NCBI GenBank assembly: GCA_944989445.1
Contig: CALYLW010000056.1
Span: 345,948 to 409,947 of the forward strand
DNA from: Ampullaceana balthica
Lineage: Eukaryota; Mollusca; Gastropoda; Lymnaeidae
DNA: 64,000 bases
Direction of reading: 5' to 3'
Position numbers and translations under genes: made by a program. The notes below the pieces were generated by a model, which saw only the letters and a list, made by a program, of their open reading frames with translations, was not told the origin of the DNA and ran no database searches. Every line of letters begins with the position of its first letter. Position 1 is the first letter of the stretch. Positions 34,310-47,424 of this stretch are shown here, one piece after another.

Positions 34310-34850
34310 CTCTGATATACAAGACAGTTGACCTCTGAAACACAAGACAGTTGACCTCTGAAACACAAGACAGTTGACCTCTGAAACACAAGACAGTTGA
34401 CCTCTGAAACACAAGACAGTTGACCTCTGAAACACAAGACAGTTGACCTCTGAAACACAAGACAGTTGACCTCTGAAACACAAGACAGTTGACCTCTGAA
34501 ACACAAGACAGTTGACCTCTGAAACACAAGACAGTTGACCTCTGAAACACAAGACAGTTGACCTCTGAAACACAAGACAGTTGACCTCTGAAACACAAGA
34601 CAGTTGACCCCTGATATACAAGACAGTTGACATCTAGTAAACAAGACTGTTCACCTCTGATATAAAAGACAGTTGGCCTCTGATATATGGCAGTTGACCT
34701 CTGATACAAAAGACAGTTGACCTCTGATATACAAGACAGTTGACCTCTAGTATACAAGATTGTTGACCTCTAGTATACAAGATTGTTGACCTCTGATATA
34801 CAAGACAGTTGACCTCTGATATACAAGACAGTTGACCTATAGTATACAAG
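34310..34850. repeat. 23-bp minisatellite (GACAGTTGACCTCTGAAACA)
   Basis: Thirteen almost identical 23-bp copies at 34316-34615, then variant copies to 34850. All three minus frames are open for more than 100 codons because the unit lacks stops, a by-product only. Confidence 0.95.
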
Positions 34851-35500
34851 ATTGTTGACCTCTGATATACATGACAGTTGACCTCTGATACAAAATACAG
34901 TTAACCTCAGATATACAAGACAGTTGACCTATAGTATACAAGATTGTTGACCTCTGATATACATGACAGTTGCTCTCTGATACAAAAGACAGTTAACCTC
35001 AGATATACAAGACAGTTGACCTATAGTATACAAGATTGTTGACCTCTGATATACATGACAGTTGACCTCTGATACAAAAGACAGTTAACCTCAGATATAC
35101 AAGACAGTTGACCTATAGTATACAAGATTGTTGACCTCTGATATACATGACAGTTGACCTCTGATACAAAATACAGTTAACCTCAGATATACAAGACAGT
35201 TGACCTATAGTATACAAGATTGTTGACCTCTGATATACATGACAGTTGACCTCTGATACAAAATACAGTTAACCTCAGATATACAAGACAGTTGACCTCT
35301 AGTATACAAGATTGTTGACCTCTGATATACATGACAGTTGACCTCTGATACAAAATACAGTTAACCTCAGATATACAAGACAGTTGACCTCTAGTATACA
35401 AGATTGTTGACCTCTGATATACATGACAGTTGACCTCTGATACAAAATACAGTTAACCTCAGATATACAAGACAGTTGACCTCTAGTATAAAAGACTTTT
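34851..35500. repeat. 92-bp higher-order repeat (4 x 23 bp)
   Basis: The motif ATTGTTGACCTCTGATATAC occurs at 34851, 34943, 35035, 35127, 35219, 35311 and 35403, exactly 92 bp apart. Each period contains four diverged 23-bp monomers. Confidence 0.95.
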
Positions 35501-35509
35501 GACCTATGA

Positions 35510-37150
35510 TAAATGATTTATGATGTTACCTATCATGCAAAGATATAAAATAAAACATGAGCCTGATTTCTTCTCTACTAATCAAGCCCTTCATTAATAT
35601 TTGACCGGAAACACATCATGGGCGACGACTCTACGCTGCTACGAGTCCTCTATTTACGTCCCCTTCCTCATTGTTCTCAGTCCGACTGAGTAATTATGAC
35701 TGCTCAGTGAGTCTTCGGTCTGATATCAACAACGCCAGGAAGGGGTGCGGGTGTTGTAAAGAGATCCCGTGCGCCCCCTAAGGGGGTCCATCCCATTTCC
35801 TAATGAGGTGAGGTGGGAGGTGCCAATATTGTCCGTGCGTGATCCGTCCTCACGGCCGAATGTTGACCTTGCACGCGTCACGAGATACGGTATCGTGTTG
35901 ACCCTCGGCGTGTCCACTTACAACCGCACCCTCCCCCTTCCTTCCTTCAGGATGTAAAGAACACCGCCGCATTAAGGAATGGAAGTGTTTAAGTTAACTG
36001 AAAAGCTTTATGTTAATGTTAAGGCAAAACAGTTGGCTTTATGTGGGGAAGTACGATCATCCTCATCAATGGTCACAGTTTATTTCGAACTTCCAAAATT
36101 ACGATAGAAACAAATGTCAACCTTTTTGTCCTAATACTTGACCGAGATTCTTACACGAAACAGTGGGTTCCAGGCATTGGCTGGACAATAGCCTCATTTG
36201 TATTCTTGACCATGTGGTGGGGCGAGCCAGCCAGTTTAGATTTAGTTCACCGTGGGTAATTGACCACACAGACCGGTCATTGTTCACCAAGCTGATTAGA
36301 TAATGGAGTGGCGTAATAAAAGTTGCCGAAATAAACTTTTATGACGTCATTGAATCACTGGCGTATAATCAAGATGATGCGTTTTTAGTTTTGACTCAAG
36401 GAAAGAAAAGCGTGAGAAGCCACGATGGCCAAGAATGTGCCGTTGCTAGACCGTGTCCAGACTGAGGCGATTGTGTGCGGCCACCAATGTCAACAAGACG
36501 CCTGGACCCACCGGTGGTCGCTTTGTGTGCAGACTCCGGCTGTAAAGGAACGGAGGGGGGGGTTTGTTGAACTTCAGGGGCGGCGACAGCGGCCAGTTTC
36601 GGGAGTGGGGTAACAGGGCTTCATCGTGTTTGTGGTTGATAGCGGAGTCGTGCTGGGTGCACAGTCAGTTTGTAAGGCGGCGTAGTCATGTAGTGACGAC
36701 ACATTAGCAGGTAGGCGGGTGTTCATGTCAAAGGCCACAGGCTATGGCACAACGGTCATTTTTAAATAATAAGCAACGAACACTGCTGGACGATCCAAGA
36801 ACTGTCCAAAGTAGAAGGGAAAAAAAAGGTTTTGTCTTAACACTGTCTACGTGAAACTTGTGAAAATTCAGGGATTATATCTTGGAACAAGGGAATTCAA
36901 AGACTGTTGTTCAAACCTTCATTGTAAAGGATATTTTTTAAAAAAATGTGTATGTAAGTATTGCCACTGATGTGTGGTTGTCATGGCACCAGGTCAGACT
37001 AATTGATAGTTTTGTTGTAGTCGTCTCATTGCATGTACACGGTGCACAAATGATGCAGTTAGTGTCGCCAGTTATTGTATATATGGTGATCCTCAGAAAA
37101 CAGATTTCGTTCTTAAACTTTCTAGGACTCACTTTCAGTTGTTCGGATCC
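35510..37150. other. Intergenic block with a GC-richer island
   Basis: 35600-35950 is GC-richer, with GACTGAG/CTCAGTGAGTC words and no convincing exon. The short open frames at 36041-36259 and 36425-36613 have no recognised homology. Confidence 0.4.
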
Positions 37151-37189
37151 TTAGAACTCATGTTTGAAAGTTGAACACTGTACACCACA

Positions 37190-37830
37190 GGTTCAGAAAG
37201 GTTAAACCTCTTCACTCCAGTTTCAGAAATATAGAGCTTAACACTCCAGGTTCAGAAATCAAGACCTTTGCAATTCAGTTTCAGAAATGTATATCCTTAC
37301 ACTCCATGTTCAGAAATGTAGACCCTTACACTCCATGTTCAGAAATGTAGACCTTTACATTCCATCTTCAGAAATGCAGACCGTTACACTCCATGTTCAG
37401 AAATGTTGACCTTTACATTCCATCTTCAGAAATGTAGACCCTTACACTCCATCTTCAGAAATGTAGACCTTTATACTCCATGTTCAGAAATGTAGACATT
37501 TACACTACATGTTCAGAAATGTAGACCTATATACTCCATGTTCAGAAATGTAGACCTTTACACTCCATGTTCAGAAATGTAGACCCTTACACTCCATGTT
37601 CAGAAATGTAGACCTTTACACTCCATCTTCAGAAATGTAGACCCTTACACTCCATCTTCAGAAATGTAGACCCTTACACTCCATGTTCAGAAATGTAGAC
37701 CTTTACACTCCATCTTCAGAAATGTAGACCCTTACACTCTATGTTCAGAAATGTAGACCTTTATACGCCATGTTCAGAAATGTAGACCCTTACACTCCAT
37801 CTTCAGAAATGTAGACATTTAAACTCCGTG
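37190..37830. repeat. 29-bp minisatellite
   Basis: About 22 copies with TGTAGACCCTTACACTCCAT and GTTCAGAAA (or CTTCAGAAA). The two subtypes, ATGTTC and ATCTTC, alternate irregularly. Confidence 0.95.
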
Positions 37831-37839
37831 TTTAGGAGA

Positions 37840-39960
37840 TTCCCGGCACTTGCCACGGAATGCAGATGTTAAAATCACGCCTAGAGATATTAGGTGTTAA
37901 ATTTCTCTCCCTTGGATTTATTCCTCTCCCTTTGATTTATTTATCTCCCTTTTATGTGTTAAGTTGTATATAGATTCCTCTTCTTGCCGCTGAATGTTAT
38001 ATGTTTCTGACTCAGCTGTGTAACATAACGTCTGACTCAATCTATGTAACATAACGTCTGATTCAATCTATACTGTAACATACTGTCTAGCTTAAATATT
38101 ACGTGTTACTTAGCCAAGCAGTGTTAAAGAAAGCTTTGGTACAATGCTATGTGCTTCTGGTAACAGTGCAATGCCTATGCCTAAAGTTATCACATATATT
38201 AGTTTAAAACATTGTTATTTAGTTATTTCGTGTAAATCTTAGTCCCATCTCTTGTTAGTTGATAGTGAATCCAATTAACTCGCCGTTGGCTGTCCACAAC
38301 ATCCACTAAATTACCGAAAATACTTCGACAAAATAGTTGCACAGAATTCTCCGAAGACTACAACAGAGTGAGCTCACTTTTACAATTAAATATGACAAAT
38401 GACTAATGTATTTGGTCATGTTTACAATGCTCCATTGCTCTTTATTTCCCATGCGGTATCTATAATATCTTATATTTTGTTATCAAGTATTGTGTATCAT
38501 CTTGTGTAAACATCACGAGTGACGCGATTAAACATTATTCTAACAAATTTTTCTAAGTCCCAACAGAACTGAAAAACTTCTCATACATTCAGTCTATTGG
38601 AAAGAGCGAATGTTTCCAGAGATTCCACCAGTTGGAACAAACCGTTCGGGCATTATGTTAGAAAACCCGATGTCACCGGACATTCCTACAGACCTTTGTA
38701 TGTCAACACATCCATGTTCTATTGATACAGTTTAGTCCGCGTCGGACATTGGTAACATTTTTGGTTCAAATCCCCTTTTTTTTGTGTGTATTGTTAAGTC
38801 AAACATTTTGCCAGTGCATTCAGATTTGATAGGTAAACGTATGGCAAAAATTAGAGTTTGTCAAATTCCGATTACGGTATCGAAAGCCGGGCAGGAAACA
38901 TGGCCTGGTATCGTTTCTACCTGGATACTGCAGGCGGTCGGACCACCGCGATTACCACCCACCAAATCTGAACGTGTGTGCGCGCGCTGGGATCACGGCA
39001 CCCCCGGAACCAGGTGGTGTGTGTGGGGAGGGGGGTAGATTGGTGGGGTCGTCTGCAACGCTCGCGTTTTTCAGCGGATCTTCAATTGTAGGCTGCTTGA
39101 GAAGGGAGGCTAATCATTCTAGTCTCGTCTGCTGCCCGTTCTCGTGCGGTGATTGAACACAAGCAGGAGTTCTGTGCCCTGTCATTGGATATATTCATCA
39201 GGGACACTGTGATCAAGGTGACAATTGGAGTTTAAAAATAAATAAGATGTTTAACTCGTAGAAAAACGAGATTCAAATTGTAGTTTTTTTTTAAAAAATC
39301 ATATCATGCTGGACTTAACAGCAAAAAAAATTTTTTTTTAATATTTATAATTTTTTAAAAAGACCTTTCAAATATAAAAATAATAATTTCCAACAGCGTA
39401 GGTAGCTTGACTTTATTGAGAAAAACGGAGGCAAGAATTTGAGGTAGAGAAAAGAAGACTCTCTTTGCTGGGGATAAATTGAAAATGTAACTGTAGATGC
39501 AGAGTGATTTGATGGCTTAGAAATAAGCGGCGGGTAGTGGAGGGTAGTGGAGGGTAGTGGCGGGTGGGCAAATAGAAGATGATGTTTGTGTTGAAAGGAG
39601 AAGAGATTAATGTTGGAACTAGAAGGAACATGAAATCGCGGTTTGTCGATAACATTTTAGGGAATTTGAAGACAAATATTTAAAAATTAAATTACTTCAG
39701 CATTAAAATCGGAAGTCTTTCGTGTAAAAAAAAATATGTTGAGACAGTTTTATTTAAACATGAAATAATAATAAGGGTTAACGATTAAAACCAAAACAAG
39801 GTCGGTGAAATAAATATGTTAGTATATATATTATTATTTTAAAAATAATTCCAGTGTCAAAATAGTTTGCTATTTTTAAATTAAAAATAACGTGTTCTGT
39901 TCACTATCAAAATAAGTTGAAAGATTCAGTATCAAAATAACTTAATTTTTTTTAAATAGT
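37840..39960. other. Intergenic, no gene seen
   Basis: Mostly unique AT-rich DNA. A GC-richer patch at 38880-39180 has two overlapping 60-84-codon frames without homology. GGTTCAAATCC at 38763-38773 looks like a Pol III B box followed by T-run, but no tRNA fold was found. Small AGTGGAGGGT repeats lie at 39535-39560. Confidence 0.4.
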
Positions 39961-39969
39961 AGGTTCAAA

Positions 39970-40145
39970 TTCAAAATAATTTGATATATTCAATATCAAA
40001 TAACTTGATAGATTCAATATCAAATGACTTGATAGATTCAATATCAAATGACTTGATAGATTCAATATCAAATAACTTGATAAATTCAATATCAAAATAA
40101 CTTGATAGATTCAAAATCTAAATAGCTTAATAGATTCAATGCCTA
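39970..40145. repeat. 24-bp minisatellite (AATATCAAATAACTTGATAG)
   Basis: About seven copies, with looser AT-rich copies upstream from 39900. Confidence 0.8.
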
Positions 40146-40467
40146 CCATTTTTGTTTGTTTACATTAATTATCTCCTTCACTTACAACAGACTTTGAATT
40201 CAAGAACTCACTTTTTAATTTATGGATGTTTATTTAAAGACACCTCTAGAGTCTAATTCTTTTCCAAATAATTTTCTTTTATTGTAATCTCCATTTATAA
40301 TTCTGTGACATTAGGAACTACACGGATTCCTCTTGACTGTGTTGAGTATTTTACTGTAGCACCCCTAAAACAATTGATACATTTAGATTTATATTAAAGT
40401 TAACCCCCCGCCCCCTTAGAATGACCCCATAGTTTAAAACTTTAAAAGACCCTTCTCAATCAAATGA

Positions 40468-40635
40468 CTCCACTCCCTAAAATGACCCCGCTCACTAAAA
40501 TGACCGTACTCCCTAAAATGACCCCACTCACTAAAATGACCCAACTCACTAAAATGACCCCACTCACTAAAATGACCCCACTCACTAAAATGACCCCACT
40601 CCCTAAAATGACCGTACTCCCTAAAATGACCCCAT
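40468..40635. repeat. 18-bp minisatellite (TGACCCCACTCACTAAAA)
   Basis: Nine to ten copies. The plus frame reads MTPLTK repeats, an artefact of the period. Confidence 0.92.
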
Positions 40636-40639
40636 CCTT

Positions 40640-41480
40640 AGATGGTGTTGATTTAATTCTCTTCTGGGGCGGGTTTGATGACGTCAGACTATTTTGGTGA
40701 TAAAGTCCCTCGTGATGTCATTTGCATATCGTTACAGAGAGAAACAAGAGAGGGTGTATGTCGAGGCCTCCATCAGTATTCCTTCTGGGTGCATGCCTCT
40801 CAACGGTTCTAAGACTTTGATAAAAAGTCCCCAACATCCCCGCTTCCGAGTTTACCTATCAATCGCTCGTAGTTTCAGCCCACGATAACTGTGTGTCTTG
40901 GTTAGTGACTTGGCTCTGGTCGATCGCTTGCTCTGACAGTCAGCTAACAAACCAGGTTAGAGTGTCCCCTTACATTTGACACGATTACAATAGTTGGGCA
41001 ACCTTTGGTGTAATTAGCAGTTTGAGCACGTGTGATCAATGTGTGCTGTGGGATGGGATGGGATGGTGTCGTTGGGGATATTTCAAAACTTTAAAAGATC
41101 GCCAGCCAAGTTTACACAGGGGAAATAACATTCAAACGCACATCAGAAAGAACGACTCAAATTGCGGTGGGATTGTTAAAATTAATAGGCTGCATTTAAA
41201 TTATTTGAAAAATTAAATATACCTTCCTTTACTGATCAGGTTATATAATTTTAAAAACACAAATAAATTTAAATTATGAAAAAAATATTATTATTTATTT
41301 CAAATCTTCAAAATGAAACTTTTTATATACCCAGTTAAACAAATAAAAACTTACGTCACACGCAAAGAAAAGAAAATTATTAATTTGGAATTTATGTTAA
41401 GAATTTGCGTTTTCTTTTATTTAAATTCTGAAACAAATCTTCTTAGACGAAACACATTTTTTTACTTTGAACAACAGCAA
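40640..41480. other. Intergenic, no gene seen
   Basis: Two short open frames without recognisable homology; AT content rises after 41220. Confidence 0.4.
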
Positions 41481-41487
41481 TAAACAA

Positions 41488-41488
41488 C

Positions 41489-41521
<33 letters not shown>

Positions 41522-41522
41522 T
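41488..41522. repeat. (AAT)n microsatellite
   Basis: About twelve AAT trinucleotides. Confidence 0.95.
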
Positions 41523-41929
41523 GTTATAAAACATACAATACAATAATTATTTCATTCATGCTAAAGATAACTATAAAAATAATAAAATAATATTACAAGA
41601 AGTAATGTTAGGGTTATATTGAATAGAACATGGATACTTAATGCAACCAAGCAAGAAGTATAAAAGGAAACATACATTTAGAAAAAATCAAATTAAGAAT
41701 TGTCTAATATTAAAAAAATACATAGGCCTATTCACAAACATAACTTTTCATTAAGGATAGATAAATTATATTTTAGGAACCCTATTATCTACTCTTACTT
41801 TAAGTGAAAGATAACATCCAAACAATGGCAAACTTAACATTTCACATCAAACTTAAAGTTTTCACATTAACCAGTTTCAATTAACGGCTCTCACATTCCC
41901 CCATATGTATCTCAAATCTCCCCCCCCCC

Positions 41930-42130
41930 TGTCACTATACAACATTTAGTCTTAATTCGTGTACAACATGATATTTAGTGGTACTTTGTTGATCAAATGT
42001 CCGCCTCCTGTCACTATACAACATTAAGTCTTAATTCGTGTAAAACATGATATTTAGTGGTACTTTGTTGATCAAATGTCCGCCTCCTGTCACTATACAA
42101 CATTAAGTCTTAATGTCTTAATTCTTGTAC
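41930..42130. repeat. About 79-bp repeat, 2.5 copies
   Basis: Units contain CTGTCACTATACAACATTAA and GGTACTTTGTTGATCAAATG. Confidence 0.85.
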
Positions 42131-42229
42131 AGTGTACAACATGCTATTAATGGTACTTTGTTGATCCACTGTGAGGTAAGGGTAGAGAAGGCGTTGGAAT
42201 CTTTTAACCTCTGTCACTGCCCTCTCTCT

Positions 42230-42480
42230 AACAACAACAACAACAATAATAATAGCAATAAAATGACAACAATAATAATAACAATAATTACAACAACAAC
42301 AATAATAATATTGCTATAAGAACAAAATAACAATATAAATAATGATTATAATAATATTAAAAATAAGGAAAATAAACATAATTATGTCTACAATTAACAT
42401 TATTAATTCCTATTTTATTACTATCATTACAATATTACTATTATCATTACTTTAGTGTTATTAATATTATTATTTTTTTA
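42230..42480. repeat. (AAC)n/(AAT)n low-complexity tract
   Basis: Mixed AAC and AAT trinucleotides grading into ATT. Confidence 0.85.
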
Positions 42481-42614
42481 ATTTGGTAAAAGAATTAGTA
42501 TTAGTAGCGTTATTAGTTTTAGAATACCAAAATGCCAAAGGGTAGTTTTCAACAAATCTAATATTGCATCCGCTACCATACATACAATCATATAACTAAT
42601 CACCCTCAATTAAA

Positions 42615-42985
42615 ACTGACTGACTCACTCGTTCCGCTAACGCTAAGGGACGTAATCGGCATATTTTTAAATTGACAATATAGACTTAAAATCATAATCA
42701 TTTTGGTTTCGAGATTAACAGCGCGTGTGGTGTTTCTCGCAGTAAAATATTATATGACGTCATTGTTTGAGCTTATATTTTAATTTTTGAAAAGGGATAT
42801 ATAGAGAACTTTTGTGAAAAATAAAGCATTCTAATGAACTAAAATTTCATTATTCATTCTTTTTTATTGAACTCATTCACATACCAATTTTTTGCTGTTG
42901 GATACACTGATTCGAACGCATGCAATGACATTCCCGTAAGTTACTTGGGCTTTTGAAAAAAGTGGGCGCCCCAGAACAACCTAGA
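42615..42985 (+). mobile_element. Helitron-like fragment, degraded end
   Basis: Shares TTTTGGTTTCGAGATTAACA and AAAATATTATATGACGTCAT with 280-470 and 4880-5033. It ends in GTGGGCGCCCC then CCTAGA, a broken version of the hairpin plus CTAG end. Confidence 0.5.
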
Positions 42986-43117
42986 TATAAAAGATGGAAC
43001 AAAGAACAAATAGTTTTCCCCCCAAAGAAATCATTCAAATCTTCTAACAGATGGATACTTAAAACTAGAATAAATAAGTTTTTGGTATGCAGGTTGCCAA
43101 TCGCATCTGGGTGTGTC

Positions 43118-43665
43118 TTAATCGAGGGTATGAGTATTATGACAGCTTTTAAAAGTGGGTGTGTCTTAATCGAGGGTATGAGTAGTATGACAGCTTTCAA
43201 AAGTGGGTGTGTCTTAATCGAGGGTATGAGTAGTATGACAGCTTTTAAAAGTGGGTGTGTCTTAATCGAGGGTATGAGTATTATGACAGCTTTTAAAAGT
43301 GGGTGTGTCTTAATCGAGGGTATGAGTAGTATGACAGCTTTTAAAAGTGGGTGTGTCTTAATCGAGGGTATGAGTAGTATGACAGCTTTTAAAAGTGGGT
43401 GTGTCTTAATCGAGGGTATGAGTAGTATGACAGCTTTTAAAAGTGGGTGTGTCTTAATCGAGGGTATGAGTAGTATGACAGCTTTTAAAAGTGGGTGTGT
43501 CTTAATCGAGGGTATGAGTATTATGACAGCTTTTAAAAGTGGGTGTGTCTTAATCGAGGGTATGAGTATTATGACAGCTTTTAAAAGTGGGTGTGTCTTA
43601 ATCGAGGGTATGAGTAGTATGACAGCTTTTAAAAGTGGGTGTGTCTTAGATCAATGAGCGCTTAA
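43118..43665. repeat. 48-bp minisatellite, open for 234 codons
   Basis: Eleven 48-bp units with GTGGGTGTGTCTTAATCGAG then GGTATGAGTAGTATGACAGC, translating on plus as SGCVLIEGMSSMTAFK. Units differ mostly at one position (AGTAGT or AGTATT). A frame starting at 42953 runs through the array. There is no promoter or homology to suggest a gene. Confidence 0.95.
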
Positions 43666-43846
43666 AAGTGGGTGTCTCATAACGAATGTATGACACATTG
43701 GGGTTGTCTAAGAACGATGGTATGTATGACAGTTTGAATCAAAATTTAGCGATGCTATCCATTATCCATGTTTCTAATTCCTGACAGTTCACATCCTGGT
43801 AATTCAACACAGCGAATTATCCTGGTCGTATTCATTATATCTAGAG

Positions 43847-44044
43847 CAATGGTGGCCAAACCGCGGCTCGCGAGCCGCATACGGCTCTTCTGTGTTGACA
43901 TTGCGGCTCGCGTACAATATATGAAAGATAGTTAACAATGATTACTGGAAGATTTCCAATCCATGTTTAATGACCCATAGTTCTGCAATGCGGCTATCAA
44001 CAATTTTGTTATATTTTAAAATGGCTCTCAGTTGCTACCCCCTG
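43847..44044. mobile_element. hAT MITE, 198 bp, with ATCTAGAG duplication
   Basis: Termini CAATGGTGGCCAAACC and (reverse complement) CAGGGGGTAGCAACTG, with GCGGCTCGCGAGCCGC inside. The 8-bp duplication ATCTAGAG lies at 43839-43846 and 44045-44052. No coding capacity. Confidence 0.85.
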
Positions 44045-44052
44045 ATCTAGAG

Positions 44053-45770
44053 TATCATACTTGTGTCTTATATTGGTCATTATAACGTATGCTCTGTCAT
44101 GTTTTTGGCAGATGTGTTATCCGAGTGGGAAGGTTGGGAGAAAAGTTGTTTAGTTCATAAGGAAATGCCCTGATCCGGAGATCCACACTGGTTGTTTTTT
44201 TATTATAACCCAATAAATGCAACACAATTTCCACTATTTGTATTTTGGTTTGGCTGATCGCGACAGTATAATAATATATTTTGATGTGTGAACTATAATA
44301 CACACACACACACACCAAAAACACACAAAAAAAAACAACATTTCTAACACTGCCCGTACTCCTCTTTCCTTGAGAACATTGTATAAAATCTTTAATTGTT
44401 TATGACAGAAAATAATGAAACCCATTATAATTAAATGATCATTTTTAGACAATGGGTGAGAGGTTAATTAAACATCTACAGATATTTTGAGAATGAAAAT
44501 TAAAAATTCATTGTCACACATTAATTTCGTTATTTTTACGCATTTAGGGAACAGGAAAGGAAATGTTGTTAACACGGCAGAAATGGTACAATTTACGGTC
44601 AAATTATTTAAGTTGGATGAAAAAAAATTATTTGTTTATATTATGCACTATTTAATCTTTTTATTTACTCCGTTAACTTGCATTCAGGCGATAAGATCGT
44701 TGATCATAAAAAATGAACACAATTAACAAAAAACATTTGTACAAAAATATTACAAAATAAGTAATTTATGTGATTAAATTTAGTTTATTTAATGAAGTAG
44801 TATATTTAAACAAATGCTACATTACCTCCAACAAATGGGAGGGGGTGGGGGAGATGGGGCTACAAATAAATAAATCAAATGTACAGAATATCAACTACAT
44901 GGCTTTGGAAAGGGGCGGTTTAATGTGACGCACGGCTTTCACTAACTTAAGTAATTTTCCTTCCTCCATGCTTGCGTCTCGTGTATTTTGTATGAGGCAA
45001 TGTTAATTTTTTACACTGATCATTTATTTAATATGTGTTTCACTGACATCAGCCACCACATAATAATTCTTCAGGTTTGAATGTATTGATACCCTACACT
45101 ATATAATACAAGTGATGACCAGTAATAGCCAGACACCAGACACCAGACCCTTTCGTCACATGGGCTGAACCATGCAATGATTTCAACAACGGTTTCTAAA
45201 AATATGGCTTCATCGACAGCGTCTCATAAGAATATTTTGTGCCTGGGTTTATTTTAACCCCGCACCCAGTGTCCGCAGAATGCTATTCCTGTCTTGTGAA
45301 TACAGATCTGATACTTGAAGCCCTGGCTAGACGCTCTTCCTTGGCAATTTATCAAGTAGATATGCGGCCAAACACTCTTGGATCTTTGGTTGTACCGTAT
45401 TTTAGCAGTCGGAGAAATTCTACCCACGACAAGATTCCAATAGTAACTTTTCCACTTCCCTGTGCTAATACATATAGTAGTTACAAAGCCTGAAAACTTG
45501 CTGGCTATTCTGTTAATGTTAGGTGGAAGCTCTTGTAAGTTCTCCTGTAGGTAACTTCCTCAACTTGTAACTACTCATGGCGGAGTTGTTTTTTTCCAGC
45601 CGTCGTCAAACCACGGTCCGCGGGCTAAGCCCAGCTGCAGTATTTTGTTTTATCGGAGCAAATAAGTAGGCGGTGAATTCAAAGCGAAAATTGAACATTT
45701 TTCAGTGCATAGTATGGATGCAACCAAAAGGGGAGTGTCCACACTTGATTATACCATAACAAATAAACAC
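44053..45770. other. Intergenic, no gene seen
   Basis: (CA)n near 44300-44316 and A-runs. A probable hAT end fragment near 45598-45640 (CAAACCACGGTCCGCGGGCT). Open frames are short and without homology. Confidence 0.4.
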
Positions 45771-46015
45771 ATTCAACACCGATGGAACTACTGGACTTGA
45801 ACACATTCCATAACGATGGAACTACTGAACATAAACACATTCCATAACGATGGAACTACAGGACTTGAACGCTTTCCATACCGATTGAACTACTGGACTT
45901 AAACACATTCCCTACCGATGGAACTACTGGACTTAAACACATTCCCTACCGATTGAACTACTGGACTTAAACACATTCCCTACCGATGGAACTACTGAAC
46001 TTAAACACATTCTAA
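45770..46015. repeat. 34-bp minisatellite
   Basis: About seven copies containing GGAACTACTGGACTTAAACA and CATTCCCTACCGAT. Confidence 0.88.
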
Positions 46016-46019
46016 ACGA

Positions 46020-47035
46020 GACCGACGTCATGAACTTCGAAGCAAAAGTCTTTAAAATTCTATAATTCGTTTGAAACACAAACTCAACCTATTGTTTTAG
46101 GAAGTTGGTATGCGCCCCTGTTTCCCCCCCCCCATCCTCGTCTGGGGAAACAATTCTAGTCACGCCACTAGTACCTCCTTTTGCAAGGCTGATAACCCCT
46201 GTTTATCAAGGCTAATTTCGCAACAGATGGCAAAGACATAATTACACACCAGTTCCTTCACCAATCTGATATAATTTAGTAACCTGTTCCCGATTGTAGT
46301 AAAGTCAATGAGTTAAGTAGAGAAAAACTTTGTCTGTCACTAGTCACTAGAGGACTTACTTTTTTTTATATAGAGAGAGATCTGATGTTCTCTTCTCACG
46401 GATGCAGTAGATTTTCTTTAGGTAGTTTGTAAAAAATCGTCAAGGAGCTATTTATTGGTGTACTGAAAATAGTTTGAAAATGGCGTTATCCAATGACCTT
46501 GAAATTGATTTGGAACCTTGAAGGCCACCAAATAATCTTGAGTGATTTTTAAAAAAAAATAAAAGTCGCTGACATTTTTTAACGCATGCAGTTTTTCGGT
46601 TAGCTTTATTGGTATAAAAAGAATTGTAGCGTTAAAATAATTATTTTCCAAGCCATTAAGGTTGTTCCTTTTTGTTATAACGAGTCGCAGTTGTGACTAT
46701 GTAATGGCTTGAACAAAGTTACGAAGAATTGAAATGAAAGAAAAAATTCTGAAAGTTTACAATTTGAAAAATTCTCTTTTATTGGACCTGTTTTAAAAAC
46801 CATCATCTAATTTAATGGGGTTCATTTTTTTCGGATTAATTTTGTTTTCGGAATATATTTTGAAACTCTTTTTATGCGCACTTAAAAACGTTCCAATGAG
46901 TTTGTAGAAATTTAGCCCATTGATCAACTTACGTTTTAATTGTTAAATTTAGATCAGTTGTTCTGATATTGGTGGTAAGTCCCTTCCAGTGGTGTTGGGG
47001 CCACTCACAAAGACGATATATCATGTTTTGAGGAT
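46020..47035. other. Intergenic, no gene seen
   Basis: AT-rich unique-looking DNA with a C-run near 46125. Confidence 0.4.
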
Positions 47036-47044
47036 TGAGTGGAA

Positions 47045-47420
47045 GGTAAGGAAGGGTGGAGGTCATGTAAGAGGTAAAGGTAGGGACGGGTGGAGGTGAT
47101 GTAAGAGGTGAAGGTAGGGAGGGGTAGAGTTGATGTAAAAGGAGAAGTTAGGGAGGGGTGGAGGTGATGTAAGAGGTGAAGTTAGGGAGGGGTGGAGGTG
47201 ATGTAAGAGGTGAAGATAGGGAGGGGTGGAGGTGATGTAAGAGGTGAAGTTAGGGAGGGGTGGAGGTGATGTAAGAGGTGAAGTTAGGGAGGGGTGGAGG
47301 TGATGTAAGAGGTGAAGTTAGGGAGGGGTGGAGGTGATGTAAGAGGTGAAGTTAGGGAGGGGGGGAGGTGATGTAAGAGGTGAAGTTAGGGAGGGGTGGA
47401 GGTGATGTAAGAGGTGATAT
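47045..47420. repeat. 34-bp purine-rich minisatellite
   Basis: About eleven copies of GGAGGGGTGGAGGTGATGTA followed by AGAGGTGAAGTTAG. Confidence 0.93.
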
Positions 47421-47424
47421 GAAA

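Noticed and set aside
34249..34757. Long open frames in three minus frames
   Set aside because: All arise from a stop-free 23-bp unit, whose period rotates through the frames.
36041..36613. Short plus frames near 36 kb
   Set aside because: No recognisable domain, no splice partners; chance frames in a slightly GC-richer stretch.
38740..38790. Possible tRNA B box GGTTCAAATCC with T-run
   Set aside because: No matching A box or cloverleaf could be folded by eye.
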